Below are positions 22,040 through 33,706 of a stretch of 64,000 nucleotides of DNA, in pieces (positions within the stretch are counted from its first letter, which is position 1; the number at the start of each line of letters is the position of its first letter). A model generated the notes under the pieces. That model searched no databases. It saw nothing but the letters and a program-made list of their open reading frames with translations, and was not told the DNA's origin. Location of the stretch: NCBI GenBank assembly GCA_004794655.1, contig SMMW01000085.1, positions 868,001 through 932,000 of the forward strand, given 5' to 3'. Made by a program: the position numbers and the translations under genes. The stretch comes from Marisa cornuarietis. Its lineage: Eukaryota > Mollusca > Gastropoda > Architaenioglossa > Ampullariidae.

Positions 22040-25000
22040 AATACAAATATACTGTGAGGTTTTCAGTAATTCAGAATGGCTCAACACGTGGTGGAAAAAC
22101 ATATGGGGGAACAAATCATTAAAAAGTGAGAGACAAAGTGTGCCATTCTGCGGATTGGCGGATAGTTCACTGGAGATGTTTACGTAGTCATGTCATTGAT
22201 GTAACACAGCAATAATCCTTTTCTGACATGTTGCATATTATGACATTTATTTCCTCTGTTTTTATGATTACGCACACAGCTTAACGCTCGAGTTCTAGTC
22301 TGTACGTGTTTTTTTAATTATAGTAAATATATACACGTTTACATGTGCTTACTCTTGCACAACAAGTTCAGTTTTCTAACCCAGCTGAAGTGCGATGGCA
22401 TTATGCTGAGCAAATGCCGCAAACAACCTCAAATTCCACACCAACTGCCCAGCTCATTAATGTCTCCCTTTAGTTGGTGTCAAACAGGTTCGGGGAACTT
22501 CTAATTACAAACTACTGGAAGTGTAAGGCATCGGTAACGAGGTATGGCAGTTTGTCTTACGGTTGCAGTGTCAGTCCTCAATGAGAGGTTCGCCGGGTAA
22601 TAATTAGAGGTCACAACTAATTGATCGGATCTGAGAGGACAAAAGAGTAATCAGTGGGGATAATGGCATACCGACAGAAGTAATTAAACACCGAAATAAC
22701 CAGTAGGGACAAAACGACAGATAGGACCAGGAGGACACCAGAATACCAGAGGTAACACCATAGACGGATAGGACCAAGAGGAGGACACCAGTGTGATGGC
22801 CATGGGTAAAAACAAATAGAAACCAGAGAACGTAGCTGTGAAGCAAGTGATTTGTTGTGCTCAGGGCAAAGTGGGGAAAGCAAAACCAAGAGTCTTGGTG
22901 GTGTGCAAGCAGTACTTTTTGTTACTTTGTTTTAGGGCATCTTTGTCACTGCTTTATAACTGCATGCTTCAAAGCTACACCTGCATCGTCTGGATACCGC
23001 AGACAAGACGCTTGTCCTCGAGTTCTTCATCTTGCCCTTAAGCGATGGCGTACCTCGCTAGTATGACCCCTGTGGGACAGCAGAGTAGCAAGTAACATCA
23101 GTAGCCGACGAACAGGGGGGCAGCAGACAAATCGGGCTCCTGAAGTGGGGTACCGTTGGGCGGTACTGTGGAACGTTTTCGTAATAAGGTGCGCGAAAGA
23201 TACGTGCAGAAAATTATCGTTAGGTACTTCCGGTTAATGAATGGTCCTTGTTGTCAGCATAGCGGAAGCACAAATAGTGATTCTGTAGAATGATGAAATT
23301 TACAGTTTGTCCCCAATACTTGTTTTCAGAGAGGAGCTGCCATCTATTTCCGAACAGTTTTCAAACTGAGGCAAGCGTGAGCGCGAACCTGGGTACAAGT
23401 ATTTAATAATAAAAATATTTGTTTGACGTCACATATACATGAGAGTGGGCCCAGAGTAGAGTTACATTAAAGGTGATCAAATTAAATAAAGATAAGAAAA
23501 TTGAGAGTGCAATACAATGAACACCTTGCGCATCAAACATCAAGCAATTCAGACAGACAAGAAAGAGCCCGCAATAACATGCCTCGTCTGCTACTATTGT
23601 TCAATTTCTTTGTTATGTTTTCATGCAATGCTTTTCCTGAGTTCGATTGAGACTTTATAAAAGTAAATCTGCCAGAAAAACTGGACATTTAAAAAAATGT
23701 AGGTCACACCTTTTGAAATTGACGTTTATTAGCTTTAAGGTCGGTCAAGTGGTTACAAATGGAGGGGTAGCAGGTACTCCTTTTATACATGAGAAAATCA
23801 TGTTTGATTTTCCATTTCTTATGCTGTTGAATTATTTATTAAAAGCCTTATATTTCATTAGTTTGACAGGTCTTTATCGGTTATTGTATCCCACTCCAAA
23901 AATGACCTTTTAAAAAATTGTTTCCGGTTGAATGTGAGACATATATTACCTTCCTGTTTGCATCTCTTCCTCATCATTTTAATTAATGAAGTTTGATTAT
24001 CGTCTTTTAGAACGGACGATTACTCTGTACAAAAATGCTCTTTTTCTTTAAGCTTTGAATTTTTTTTTCAGCTCTATCGGCAAAAATGGCGCATTTTCTG
24101 CAATTCGTAAGGCGCAGAAAATGAGTCAAAATATTTTTTTTAATTCATAAGCTAATGTCAAACTATTGGGATAAATGCGACACAAGTTGTAAAAATGACA
24201 AGAAAACCGTGCACTGCTATAAAATACTGCTACCTATTTTTTTTTAAGTCGTTTACCTTCTCCAGCGCTCTCCATAGCGCCAGGTACTCATTTCTCTATT
24301 TAGAAAATCCAGGCGATATAAGCTTGGGCACCCGAAATTGATACTGCATGTGGTTTGCTGACAATGTTTCCACGACAATTTATTTCGTAGTTAGCTCAGA
24401 CGTTGTTCAGATATTGTACACGTAGCAATAAGCCAACATTAAAAACCAGAAGAGGTCAAACTCATAAGGTGAAGGTCACTTGCATGCATAATTTTCCAAA
24501 AAGGACAATAGATCACACACAGGACTGGACGCAAGGCCCTCTTGATTCGACGAGAGGTAGATTCAGGTGGGGGATCGTTAAGATAAAGCTTCTTCAATGG
24601 CCGCTTTAAATTACCTCTAATACCTCTTCTCTTAGGTTATACAGCGATAACGATGATAGCTGTTCATTGGTAGATTAACGAAAACAGAGAACTCGATGGC
24701 GGAGAAGCAAAGACTTGGCAAAAACTCACGGTAAGAACGGAAAGGAAACTGTAGATTCGCCGTTGCAAGGGCTGGGAGCAGTGGGGTGAAGCACGCTAAA
24801 TGCAGAAATGTGCACAGCATGACTGAAAGAGGATAGTCATTTGCACCAAAAACTGTAAGTGCACGCCAAATCAACCACAACAATCTTGAGAACAGTTCAT
24901 GGCCACCACACAAACCAGGAAAAGAGCAGGCGACATCACACAACCAAGGAACGGCCATCTTTTCCTTAACATACTTCATTATTATTATTATTTATTACAG

Positions 25001-25421
25001 AATAATTTTGATCAAACACAACATTTTCATACTGCTTAAAAATGGCTTATAGAAAGATAATGCTGTGCATTTAGTTGAATGAAATGCTACCTTCATCACA
25101 AGGCAGCCTGTGTAGACGCCGCTAGTCGTTAACCGACAATCTCAAGACATCTCACCGAGACTTCAGGGCACAAAGAAGTGTATAAAGCGCTGCTGCTCAT
25201 CGCGAGATTGATGCCACAAGCTTACATTCTGTAAAAGACAAGACAAAATGTTTGCATTTGTAGCTCTGTCAGACCCGACTGCTATTGATGCTTCCAAAGC
25301 TTTCAGACATTTTAAGCCCATGCTTTCAGAGTTCCCAAGACGCCATGCGCCAGTCTGTACATCTCGTTGTGTTCCTCGGGCGTTCACACCGCTCAACCTC
25401 AACCGGACGTGTTTCCTGACC
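22040..25421. other. No gene recognised (about 3.4 kb)
   Basis: It contains a diverged two-copy repeat of GATAGGACCA(R)GAGGAC near 22718-22791 and AT-rich DNA at 23.4-24.3 kb. The open frames have no family motifs. Confidence 0.45.
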
Positions 25422-25520
25422 CAACAGTCAACCTGCCCATGTCTTGACTTTCTTCACACTCGACAGTCAACCTAGCTGCGTCTCTTGACTTTCTTTACAA
25501 CAGTCAGCCTAGCCACAGCC
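25422..25520. repeat. Tandem repeat, ~40-bp unit, 2.5 copies
   Basis: Units at about 25422, 25462 and 25501 share ACAGTCAACCT, then GTCTTGACTTTCTT. The third copy is partial. The repeat forms the start of a 207-codon plus-strand frame, which argues against that frame being a gene. Confidence 0.85.
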
Positions 25521-27649
25521 GCTAGTCTCCTTTTTTACCTTCTCTTCATTGCTTCCTGCCCTCGCGAGCTAATTAACTTGCTTGCACACAGCGCAGCCTG
25601 TCCTCGCTCCCAGCCTGTCTGCCAGACATTCTTTCCACGTGAGTTGATGTGGACAGGTGACATTCGAGGGTCCCATCCTCCCGCCCTCCAGAGATGTCCG
25701 TTCCCTCCGAACTGGCGACGTGAAAAGAAGATAGTTTCCTTCCGCGATCCCCCCACCCACTCACCTTGCCTCAGCGCAGGTAACAAAAGAAGGTGGGAGC
25801 CCCTCAGTCTCTCCTGTTCGCCTACCATTGACGCACGGCTAAAACATCCCAAAGGGTCAACAGCTAGGGTGTCGGTGGGTGAAGGTGGCGACGGCATTTC
25901 CTGCCCCACAGAAACTGCTCGTGCTTTCTCTCTCTATTCCTATCCTCGCATTAAACAAACCCGTCGATTTCGTCCTCCCTTACTGAATAATTTCCAGAAA
26001 CAGCCCCGATTTTTATCTAACCTGCATTCCAGACAATGGAAACAACGACAAAAAACTACAAAGAAAGCTGAAGTCTTGGCGCGCACCCTAACGCAGCAAA
26101 ATTTATAATGGACGATTTTGATATCAAACATCATTTTTCTGCACGTCTGACCATAACCAGAAGAAACATAATCTCACAAGAACCCCACATTCCAAACCTC
26201 TCCCTGTCGCCGCCACCCCCCTCCCTTGTCGTAACCAGCATCCCATCCACTCACTCCCTCACCATCCAACCTCCTCACCCCTTCTCAATACAAATGTCCG
26301 ACATGAAGAATACAGGGCACGTCCCAATACTGGACGACGGTTGTACTAAGCGGTGGCGGCAGCCGACTAATAACAAGCCAAAACACGCTTTTGGTGATCT
26401 ATCGACCACGCCAATCAATAGGACATCGGAGTTCATATCTTTGTCTGAAGCACGGGTAATTGATTGCATCAGAGAACGGCATCTCTCTTTCCAGTTATAC
26501 CTCAGAGCGTCGGCACCCATGACACAAACATGAAACTGCTTTGGTTTAGCATGTCTATCAACACTACCTGCTTACATCACCTACAAAAATACAACGTGGA
26601 ATAAATCTAGCTAGAAATAAAACTGCCAAATACAGTTCAAATCTTTGTATGAATTATTTATAGAAATCCTAACAAACGAGCCAACTGGGGAATCAACTTT
26701 TCTTGCGGATTCGCAGCTCTCCACTAAATAAAAGAGATGTTATTACAGACCCAGAGGATGCAATTACTGGCGCAACCGGTTTGTAACAATATACAAATCA
26801 ACGTGTATTGTTGATCGAGCTACAAACGTGTAAAGCATAATATTAAAGCAATCTTTCCAGAACTCCAGACAGAATGCCACTAGTGTAAGAGACTCACTGG
26901 ACAAGAGTTCAGAAAACAAAGAAATACTGTCACTACGATGAAAAAAAAACCCCGAGATGAATAGTACTTTAGTAAACTTATAGAATGCTAGACTACAAAA
27001 GTGACCTGGAAAGCTGTTAATCATTTAACAAAGACAAACCGTTTCCATAAATACAATATAATTCAAAGCTCTATACGCACATTATGATGGTATTGTAGAC
27101 ATAGTAATTTGAAATGATAAGCCACCTAGATAAACAGTCTAGGTAAGCTACAAGGTTTCTGCGACTCAGAGAAAGTAAATACTGCCCAGAGAAAGTAAAT
27201 ACCTCCACTTTCAAATCCCTCTGAAAAACAAATCCGTAAGCACTACAAGAGGACCTATGTAGTAAAGCATGGACTTTTCCTCACGAACCAGTTCTTAACA
27301 TCTTTGGTGGAACAATGGTCTAATCTTTCAGTGTTCTAGGTTATAATCTGCTAAATAGGGCCCTTGGATTATCTACAAGACTCTTTCTCTGGGCAGGGTG
27401 TTTCATCCGACGAACAAATGCTGCGCCTTCACCCCCTTGCAAAAAAGTAAGATTGTTATATTCATCAATTTATATGTCCTGGCATGAAATTGGTGCCTAA
27501 AAGTTCACTTTTTTGCCTTTTCTGTGCGAATAGAGTTATAAGTTCTTACAGATTTAGTGCATTTGCACTTAAGCACCACAGATATAGTCACCAACCCAGT
27601 CTATCAACAGATATAGTGACCAGTCCAAGCAACATTTGATCTATAACTT
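25521..27649. other. No gene recognised
   Basis: Two consecutive plus-strand frames (25485-26108 and 26108-26533) are long for this window, and the second ATG overlaps the first stop as TAATG. They contain Pro/Ser/Thr-rich low-complexity peptide, have no recognisable domain and are opposed by minus-strand frames. I treat them as chance. Confidence 0.4.
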
Positions 27650-28155
27650 GTTATTTTTATTAACTCCGTTTTGCAATGGAAACAAATTGAGAATAAAACT
27701 TCTGAGTGACACCACAACATTCGGCACATTATCAAAACGTTGATGTTGGATAATGAATGTTAAGACTGTTTTGGGTTCATTTTAGCCTTGCAAAGCCTTC
27801 TATCCACAATGTTCTTGCTGTCTCTGTGCGTTAATGTCTTTAGAGTGTCTTTCCTTGGATTCCCAGAAATGCTTTGGATGCCATCAAGAAAATTTAAGGA
27901 AGGCACTGTGATCCTGAATCTGTTTAAATCTGTCTTCCGTGGACGCGGTGATGTGTCTAACACAGCATAGAGGAAGCTGCCGAAACTTTTCAGCAGGGTC
28001 TTCTATTATCTATTCGTCAGCCTCGTAGCCAAGCTGTTGCTTAGTTCTTTTTCTTGGTACTTGGCGTATTTCAAAGTTTGGCTCTTTTTCTAAACCACAT
28101 GCAACCTCTGTTGCCTCTCCTAATACTTGTGCAAATCCCTCATCACTTTTCAGCT
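27650..28155 (-). pseudogene. hAT-superfamily transposase relic, C-terminal part
   Basis: Minus-strand translation gives, in order, segments typical of hAT transposases of the ZMYM/DUF4371 type. First comes an A-x-E-x-A-x-x-LE-x-EP-x-F stretch with R-x-x-R-x-K and YEADE (about 28135-28013). After an in-frame stop comes PAEKFR, then EDRFKQIQDHSAF (about 28000-27890). Last comes FDNVPNVVVSLRSF (about 27738-27697), which fits the start of the hAT C-terminal dimerisation region. Several stops and shifts interrupt it, and the usual SFSKLK-type block is not visible. Intact relatives cut and paste DNA in the nucleus; this copy cannot. The N-terminal zinc-finger part lies upstream at 29019-29294. Confidence 0.75.
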
Positions 28156-28215
28156 TCTTGAGATAATAATAATAATAATAATAATCATCATCATCATCAT
28201 CATCATCACTTTTCA
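28140..28215. repeat. Microsatellite bounded by a 13-bp direct repeat
   Basis: TCATCACTTTTCA occurs at 28140-28152 and again at 28203-28215. Between them lie (ATA)n and (ATC)n tracts. On the minus strand this reads as a LINE-like ATG/ATT tail leading into hAT coding sequence, so the direct repeat may be a target-site duplication. Replication slippage next to the microsatellite is the alternative. Confidence 0.7.
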
Positions 28216-28350
28216 ACGTGGACTAAGTAGATACAGAACAAAGGGGGACGAAAGAAAACGACAGTACTGACGAAACAGAAAACAAAAGGCATCAAGTAAC
28301 AGGAACAGAGAAATATAGTGATTCTGCGAGATGATTTACTGCAAGAATGT
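28216..28350 (-). mobile_element. LINE 3'-UTR fragment nested in the hAT relic
   Basis: On the minus strand this matches the 3' untranslated region of the LINE at 48632-49152 almost base for base, from CTCGCAGAATCACTATATTT through GCCTTTTGTTTTCTGTTTCG to CTACTTAGTCCACG. It lacks the last ~70 bp seen in the other copy and instead runs into the microsatellite at 28156-28202. Lying between the two halves of the hAT relic, it must have arrived after that transposon unless the halves are unrelated. Confidence 0.85.
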
Positions 28351-29018
28351 GCACTGAATGGGACAAAAAAGCACGTGGGTGTATATCTAAGATAGTCTTT
28401 TGTACACCACTGTCCTTGTCTTTCGTGTTGCTTACATTTTCATAACCCTGTTCTGGCAGGTTATCTACTTCTAGCCTATTTTTCTTGACGCTTGGCAGTC
28501 ACCACTGGATTTAAAACTTTTAATGTGGTGAACACTGCTCGGGCAGTAGCATAATTTTGAGTTTTTATTTGGTCTCTAAAAATTCTTCGGTTTTTTGGGG
28601 GGAGACAAAATGCTATTAATGGCTTACGCCACAATCGCTACCACCAGTGTCGGATTTATCAATTCTGTCTATAAAATGTGGGAACAATAATCATTGGTCT
28701 AACAAACTACCTCGATATATCATCGTCTCCTACACCATGAAGCGCAAAGTTGTCGAGTCCAGCACAGATACGAGTCAGGACTTAAAAGTGCACCAGCCAT
28801 GAGAAAAAGAAAAATAATGACTTGCTGAAAAAGGCGAAGAAGAAAACTCCAAGAACTAAAGGAGACTTGATGCCGCATTATTTTAAATCAATTAAGAGTT
28901 ACTTCCCTCCTGTCCACAGCTATTAGGTATTTCAGTACTTAGCGTTAGTACACTTCTTCCTGTTTGATCTTGTGTAAGTTCACCTCGTCAACGATTTCCC
29001 CCAGCAGTAACCCAGTAA
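28351..29018. other. Middle of the hAT locus, not recognisable as transposase
   Basis: The minus strand should hold the DUF4371-like middle of the transposase, but I cannot see it. On the plus strand, 28737-28926 contains a lysine-rich frame with one shift, starting MKRKVVESST (see findings). Confidence 0.4.
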
Positions 29019-29294
29019 TCACAGCTCATGTTTTCTCCATGTGTGGTAGTTTTCCAAGTGTGGTGCACTTTTTTCATGTGAAGACGACAACGTTGAAATG
29101 TTCTTTTCCAATCCTTTGATCCAACTTCCTGTAGAAATGAGACTCAACTTTCTTGCTGAATAATTTTCAGCAAAAAGGAAAAAAACTGCGTCTTTGGACC
29201 TTAAATAAACTAACCACTGATGTTGCATCTCTTCTCCATTAGCCAGTTTCCTTTTGTAGTGGACTAAGATATGTAATAGTGAACCCAGGATCAC
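29019..29294 (-). pseudogene. hAT-superfamily transposase relic, N-terminal zinc-finger part
   Basis: The 91-codon minus-strand frame follows the TTF-type/ZMYM zinc-finger module that precedes hAT catalytic domains: a KLANGE stretch, WLVYLRSKDAVFF, a serine/leucine segment ending STGSWIKGLEKN, and SSHEKSAPHLENYHTW. These fit the family pattern N-G-E, W-L-V-Y-S-x-S-K-D, W-K, H-E-x-S-x-x-H. The cysteines that normally follow SKD-x-V-F/Y are missing, so the zinc site is lost. Together with 27650-28155 it marks one transposon oriented right to left. Confidence 0.75.
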
Positions 29295-30894
29295 ATATTA
29301 TCAGTAATGATTGTCGCGGCTCAGATTTCCATTCGCAGGCACACACGTAGTCAAGACATTCAGCGGTTATTCACATACCCGAGTAGAGCGACAATGCTAA
29401 CAGACATGTAAAGATGGAAGTTGGCGACAAATTAACAAGTAAACCCACCCCGGTTGACTGTGCATTGCGTGTTATATTCCTTCCATTCACACAATAGCAC
29501 TGGCAAACAAATCCACACTGTTATCCCAACTACAGCAGTCAGAACTCCACTTTACAGGCTAGAGAGAGAGAAAAAAAAAACGGGTGACTGTCCTACGACT
29601 GAGAACGAGTCACTCCAGACATCAAATACTCACAAAGTTCCTCATCTGATAGTCCCTCACGGTGCCCCTGCGCCACAGCCCCACCTACCAAAGACTATAA
29701 ACAGAGACATGACCTCCCGTCGACACACCCATGAAAGATCTTGGGATCCCTGCAGTGTCTGTAACGCAGAGCAGACGTTGTCAGGGCCTCTGGAGTTATT
29801 GTCTGAACGCTGGAAGAAGAATGAATCCACACTCTATCAAACTGAAGGTTTTTTTCTACGGTCCTCTCAACTACAGACCACACAAAGCGAGACTGTGACA
29901 CCCAATAAGGACCACAGGACTGTGAAGGACATGTTCCCGCAATGGAAGGACCCTGTCAACCTTTCTCTGCTCTCTCTCTCATCTTACGGACCATCAAGTA
30001 GCGCCGCACCGACCACGCATTTTTGCTGCTTTAAAGTAGAAAACTGCTTTTCTACACCCTCTTTGTCTAGTCCTGCTAATCTGACCTGAAACTTCATTAA
30101 CCCTGATATAGTTTCTCTATCTACCCTTCCCAAGCTATGTATCGACTGGCAACTACGTTGGCCATTTCGACCATTCTCTCACCCCAGCGGCTTATGGAGT
30201 GGGACACACGTCGATCACACACACATACTGATGAAGACATAAATCTGCAGCATCTTTATTCTTATTTCCTCTTCTGTATAAAACTCCAGCTTCTGTATAC
30301 AATTCTACGCTCTGTGTCACACACTGCCGGTGTGACGGACAGCCGAGACGCTGACAATACAAAGTCTTGTACAGTTGTAAATGATCGGTGTCCACCATTA
30401 AAGTTTAAAGCATTCCAGCAGACAGCGCACCGCGGTGACCAACATGATGCGCACGAGATAGTCTCGATCCCTCCTGGAACCGTTATCTCGCCCCTACCCA
30501 CCTCTTGTGCTCCTTCCCACCCCACAACTACCTCTGCCTGGGAATAACCCACCGTAATTCGTGACCCGTGTCGACATCCTGATAATAATGAACGATGTAT
30601 GAACCTGTACAAAGCGGGTAAATACATGTACCAGAAACCTTCTGGAACTGATCACAACTAGACAAGTATATTAGTCTTCGTTCGCATAAGACCTTAACTA
30701 ACCCATTTCGTTTGTTTCGTCAATACATAAGTTATCAAGTTATCCTTCGAACTGTATACAAATAGATGCACTTTAAGATACTAATAAATAAGCATTACAA
30801 TTGGACAATTAAGCACAATATACCTATTGCACTAAGAATGATAATAAGTAAGAAAGTGAAATTTTCACGATCATGAGTCACATCAGTAAAACTA
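29295..30894. other. No gene recognised; long chance-like frames
   Basis: A 211-codon plus-strand frame (29454-30089), the longest in the window, and a 136-codon one (30137-30547) lie here, the latter opposed by a 121-codon minus frame. The sequence is GC-richer than average. The peptides are Ser/Thr/Pro/His-rich and I recognise no domain, signal peptide or splice framing. It could be a decayed element or untranslated sequence. Confidence 0.4.
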
Positions 30895-31170
30895 CAGGGG
30901 GCCAGTTGCACAAAACATTTCTAATTTTAAACACTTTTAGGCCTTAACTCTATTTAGATAATCAGCTTAAAGTGCACACCACAATTTTAGAAATTTTAAA
31001 ACTAAAACTGCTTTAAGTAAGATAAAGTTGTTTGAGTCTGACTTTCCGTCCTGTCAGTACAATTTTTTGTATGTTTTTCTGCAATGCATCAAAATGGCTA
31101 AGAAGATATTTTGCTTCTTTACAACAGTTTTAAATTCAGGTTTAGAAACATGTTGTGCAACTAGCCCCTG
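30895..31170 (+). mobile_element. MITE copy 1 with CAGGGGCCAGTTGCACAA inverted ends
   Basis: The left end CAGGGGGCCAGTTGCACAAAACATTT is mirrored by the right end ATGTTGTGCAACTAGCCCCTG. The interior shows further inverted symmetry (TTTTAAACACTTTTAGG against CAGTTTTAAATTC). It has no coding capacity and is about 276 bp, typical of a non-autonomous DNA transposon. The same element lies in opposite orientation at 49405-49673, with long identical stretches such as GACTTTCCGTCCTGTCAGTA. I could not define a target-site duplication, so the superfamily is open. Confidence 0.9.
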
Positions 31171-32124
31171 GGCCTCAAATCTCTATCCCAAGTCGAGTCA
31201 CCGGCTCACTGCAGTACACATCCCTGACGAGAGACTAGGTTCGTGACAATGACAGTAAATTTAATAACTAATCTTAAATTTGTCAAGAAAACTAGATTTA
31301 CTATTCAGTTGACTCTATCTTAATATTTATTTCTTAAACGCTTTAATACTCTTAATAACTGATAAAGCGATCGCGACATGATGTAGTTAATTGCCATCTG
31401 ATTCAAAGTTTGTAAACAAACAAACAAAACCACAAAAAGAATGCACAACCAAAAAGAAACAATGTTGTCCCTGAACTCTTCTACCATTTTTCTATTGCAT
31501 TGGTGAGTAACTTCTTTCGACTTCAGGAAAGAGAAGCAAAAAGGAGAGACTGGGATGTGGTGCCGTCTGTCGTAGGGGTCAGACTTCAAGTCCCCCTCCC
31601 CGGCTAGTCACGCCCCCCTCCGTACAACAACCCTTCGCTTCCCCCTCCCTTCCCCGCTGGTTAGCTTGTCACTTCAAATGCGAAACCTGAACACACCTCG
31701 CCGCCATCAGATGCTGGGGCTTTCCTGTCCTACTGAGAAACAACTCGCGTGGTGAGGCACTGGAAAACTTTCCTGCAAGTGAGAATATTTCTTCATTCAT
31801 CACTTTTTTATATACTGTCCCACACCTTACCCCTCCATGACTGCGCTAGGTGAACCGAACCGGTGTTTGCATTCGTTAGTGATTTTTGGTATTATTAATT
31901 TATACTCTTCTATATCAATTATCTTCCATGTTCATGGCCTGTGAATATGCCATGTAATGCCCATGACCTGCGAATATGCTATGTCAAGTGAAGCGTGGAG
32001 AGCCTAGTCACATGCTTGGATTCTGCCCCATACAAGCATCGTCATCATCGTCACGATCATCGTTATCATTATTATAAAATAAATACAGGGAACACACAAC
32101 TCCTTTCTTTCTCTTCAAGAAAAT
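31171..32124. other. No gene recognised
   Basis: Ordinary sequence with a C-rich patch near 31.59-31.66 kb and ATC-rich DNA near 32.04-32.07 kb. Confidence 0.5.
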
Positions 32125-33706
32125 TCAGAGACTTGCTATAAGCAACCAAATGTCTGATTCTTCTAAAGTTTGGTGTAACACAAGGTCGCTCTTGTGACCT
32201 CCTTTATTCTCTACATTGGAGATCTTCCCCTCCACATGTCTCAGCCATGTGACATGCTTACAAAGGACACCGCAGGACGCGCATGTCGCGAACTGAATCC
32301 ATCCTGACTGCTTGTGACAGTATCCCTGGTCTTTCCACCAGAACGTGAATACTGGCCCCCGGGGAATGGGCACATGGGTACTAGTTACTCAACACTAGCC
32401 GACCACTTCAACATTAACTGCAGGGGAAAACACACGATAATCACACGTCGGTCATCCAATTACACAACTTGGCTCACGAGCCCCCACCCCTGCTCTTCCC
32501 CGAATACAATACTCAACGACGTGTGATTTTAATAGGACAATAAAGAAAAGATTTATTCATACAAAACATTTCAAGCAAAACACAATCAAATGGACTCGTC
32601 TAGGGGGGTCCCAATACTATCCGTGCTAGAGCGTACTTCTGATGTTACAGTGCTGTTGCCTCTCTTTACAAATACCATACACACTCGCAAGCGCACCAGC
32701 TTAGCTCTGTTACAGCTGGTTTGTTGAGAGTCCAATACTTCAGTTGACTGCCACGACACACTGACGATTTCCCTTCGAAGTGATGCCTGATGGTCTGACG
32801 TCTTCCTCCCTCGAACTGTCACCACGTCAGAGAGCGACGACTGCTTCTCCCGGTGACCCAGATTCGAGCCTTGTACCACTCGAGGGTACACACGTGGGTT
32901 CTTCGACGACTGTAATGCCTCGTACAGCCGCCAAACGAACACCACCACAGACGGTCTCAGCCCTTGAGAACCGACGACTTCTAGCGGCCTCAACGTTGAG
33001 CCTCTACCTCTCACACCGGTAGAGCGAGCCCACAGTCACACAGCCCTTTCCTCTCCACGACGACAGCAGGCAGTCTTGACAGTACGTCGTCAATTACTTG
33101 CCTCCTTCTCTCAAGGTTCTCTAACCCGACTTCTTTCCTCCCGAGTCTTGGTCCGAGGAAGAAGTGTAGCTGGCGTTAGAAAGCTGAAGTCGCTTTGGCT
33201 GGTGACCCGTTGCTCCCCCACTCAGACGTTCGCCGAAAAGCCAGTGAAGTGTGTTCTTGTCTCTCTATTTATCTCTCCACATTCTCACAGATACATACAT
33301 CGAGGGATCCCATTGATCACTCACTCATCATCCAATCAGCAACAAGTATAGCTAGCAATCGACAGGAGATCTCTCTCTGACCATTGGCCACGCCTACGGG
33401 TGGCCAATTTTACATGTACCTTAGCCTCCCTCCCCCTGTCTAATTACATGGTTTGGCGGCAAAACAGGTGCGCGCCTTCGGGTATCTTTCTCTCCCTCCC
33501 TAGACGTTTGTTGACGTTTAGCCAGCCATCGGCCACGCATGGCGGCCGAAATCACTTAGCACCTTCTGTTTCACACGTCCATTTAGGTGTCCAAACCAAA
33601 ACATACGCCCCCTACTTCCTCGCCAAAGGGCCTCAGGCTTGTCAACAAGGCGCTCTAGACACTAAGTGGGCAGATTGTTACCTACTCCCTCGAGTTATCT
33701 CATGAC
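32125..33706. other. GC-richer block with transcription-like signals, product unknown
   Basis: The block is richer in G+C and CpG than its surroundings. On the minus strand a TATA-like GATAAATAGAGAG (about 33275) lies upstream of a 142-codon frame (33014-32586). The stop is followed about 30 bp later by AATAAA (32557-32552) and T-rich DNA. The peptide has no recognised domain, and opposing frames are also open. A solo LTR or another non-coding transposon segment is possible, but I could not find matching termini or target-site duplications. Confidence 0.3.

Noticed and set aside
29454..30089. Longest open frame of the window (211 codons, plus strand)
   Set aside because: No recognised domain or splice framing. 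The peptide is Ser/Thr/Pro/His-rich, and the GC-richer composition raises the chance of long random frames.
32586..33014. 142-codon minus frame as a retroelement protein
   Set aside because: No protease, RT, integrase or gag motif is visible. It is kept only as part of an unexplained GC-rich block.
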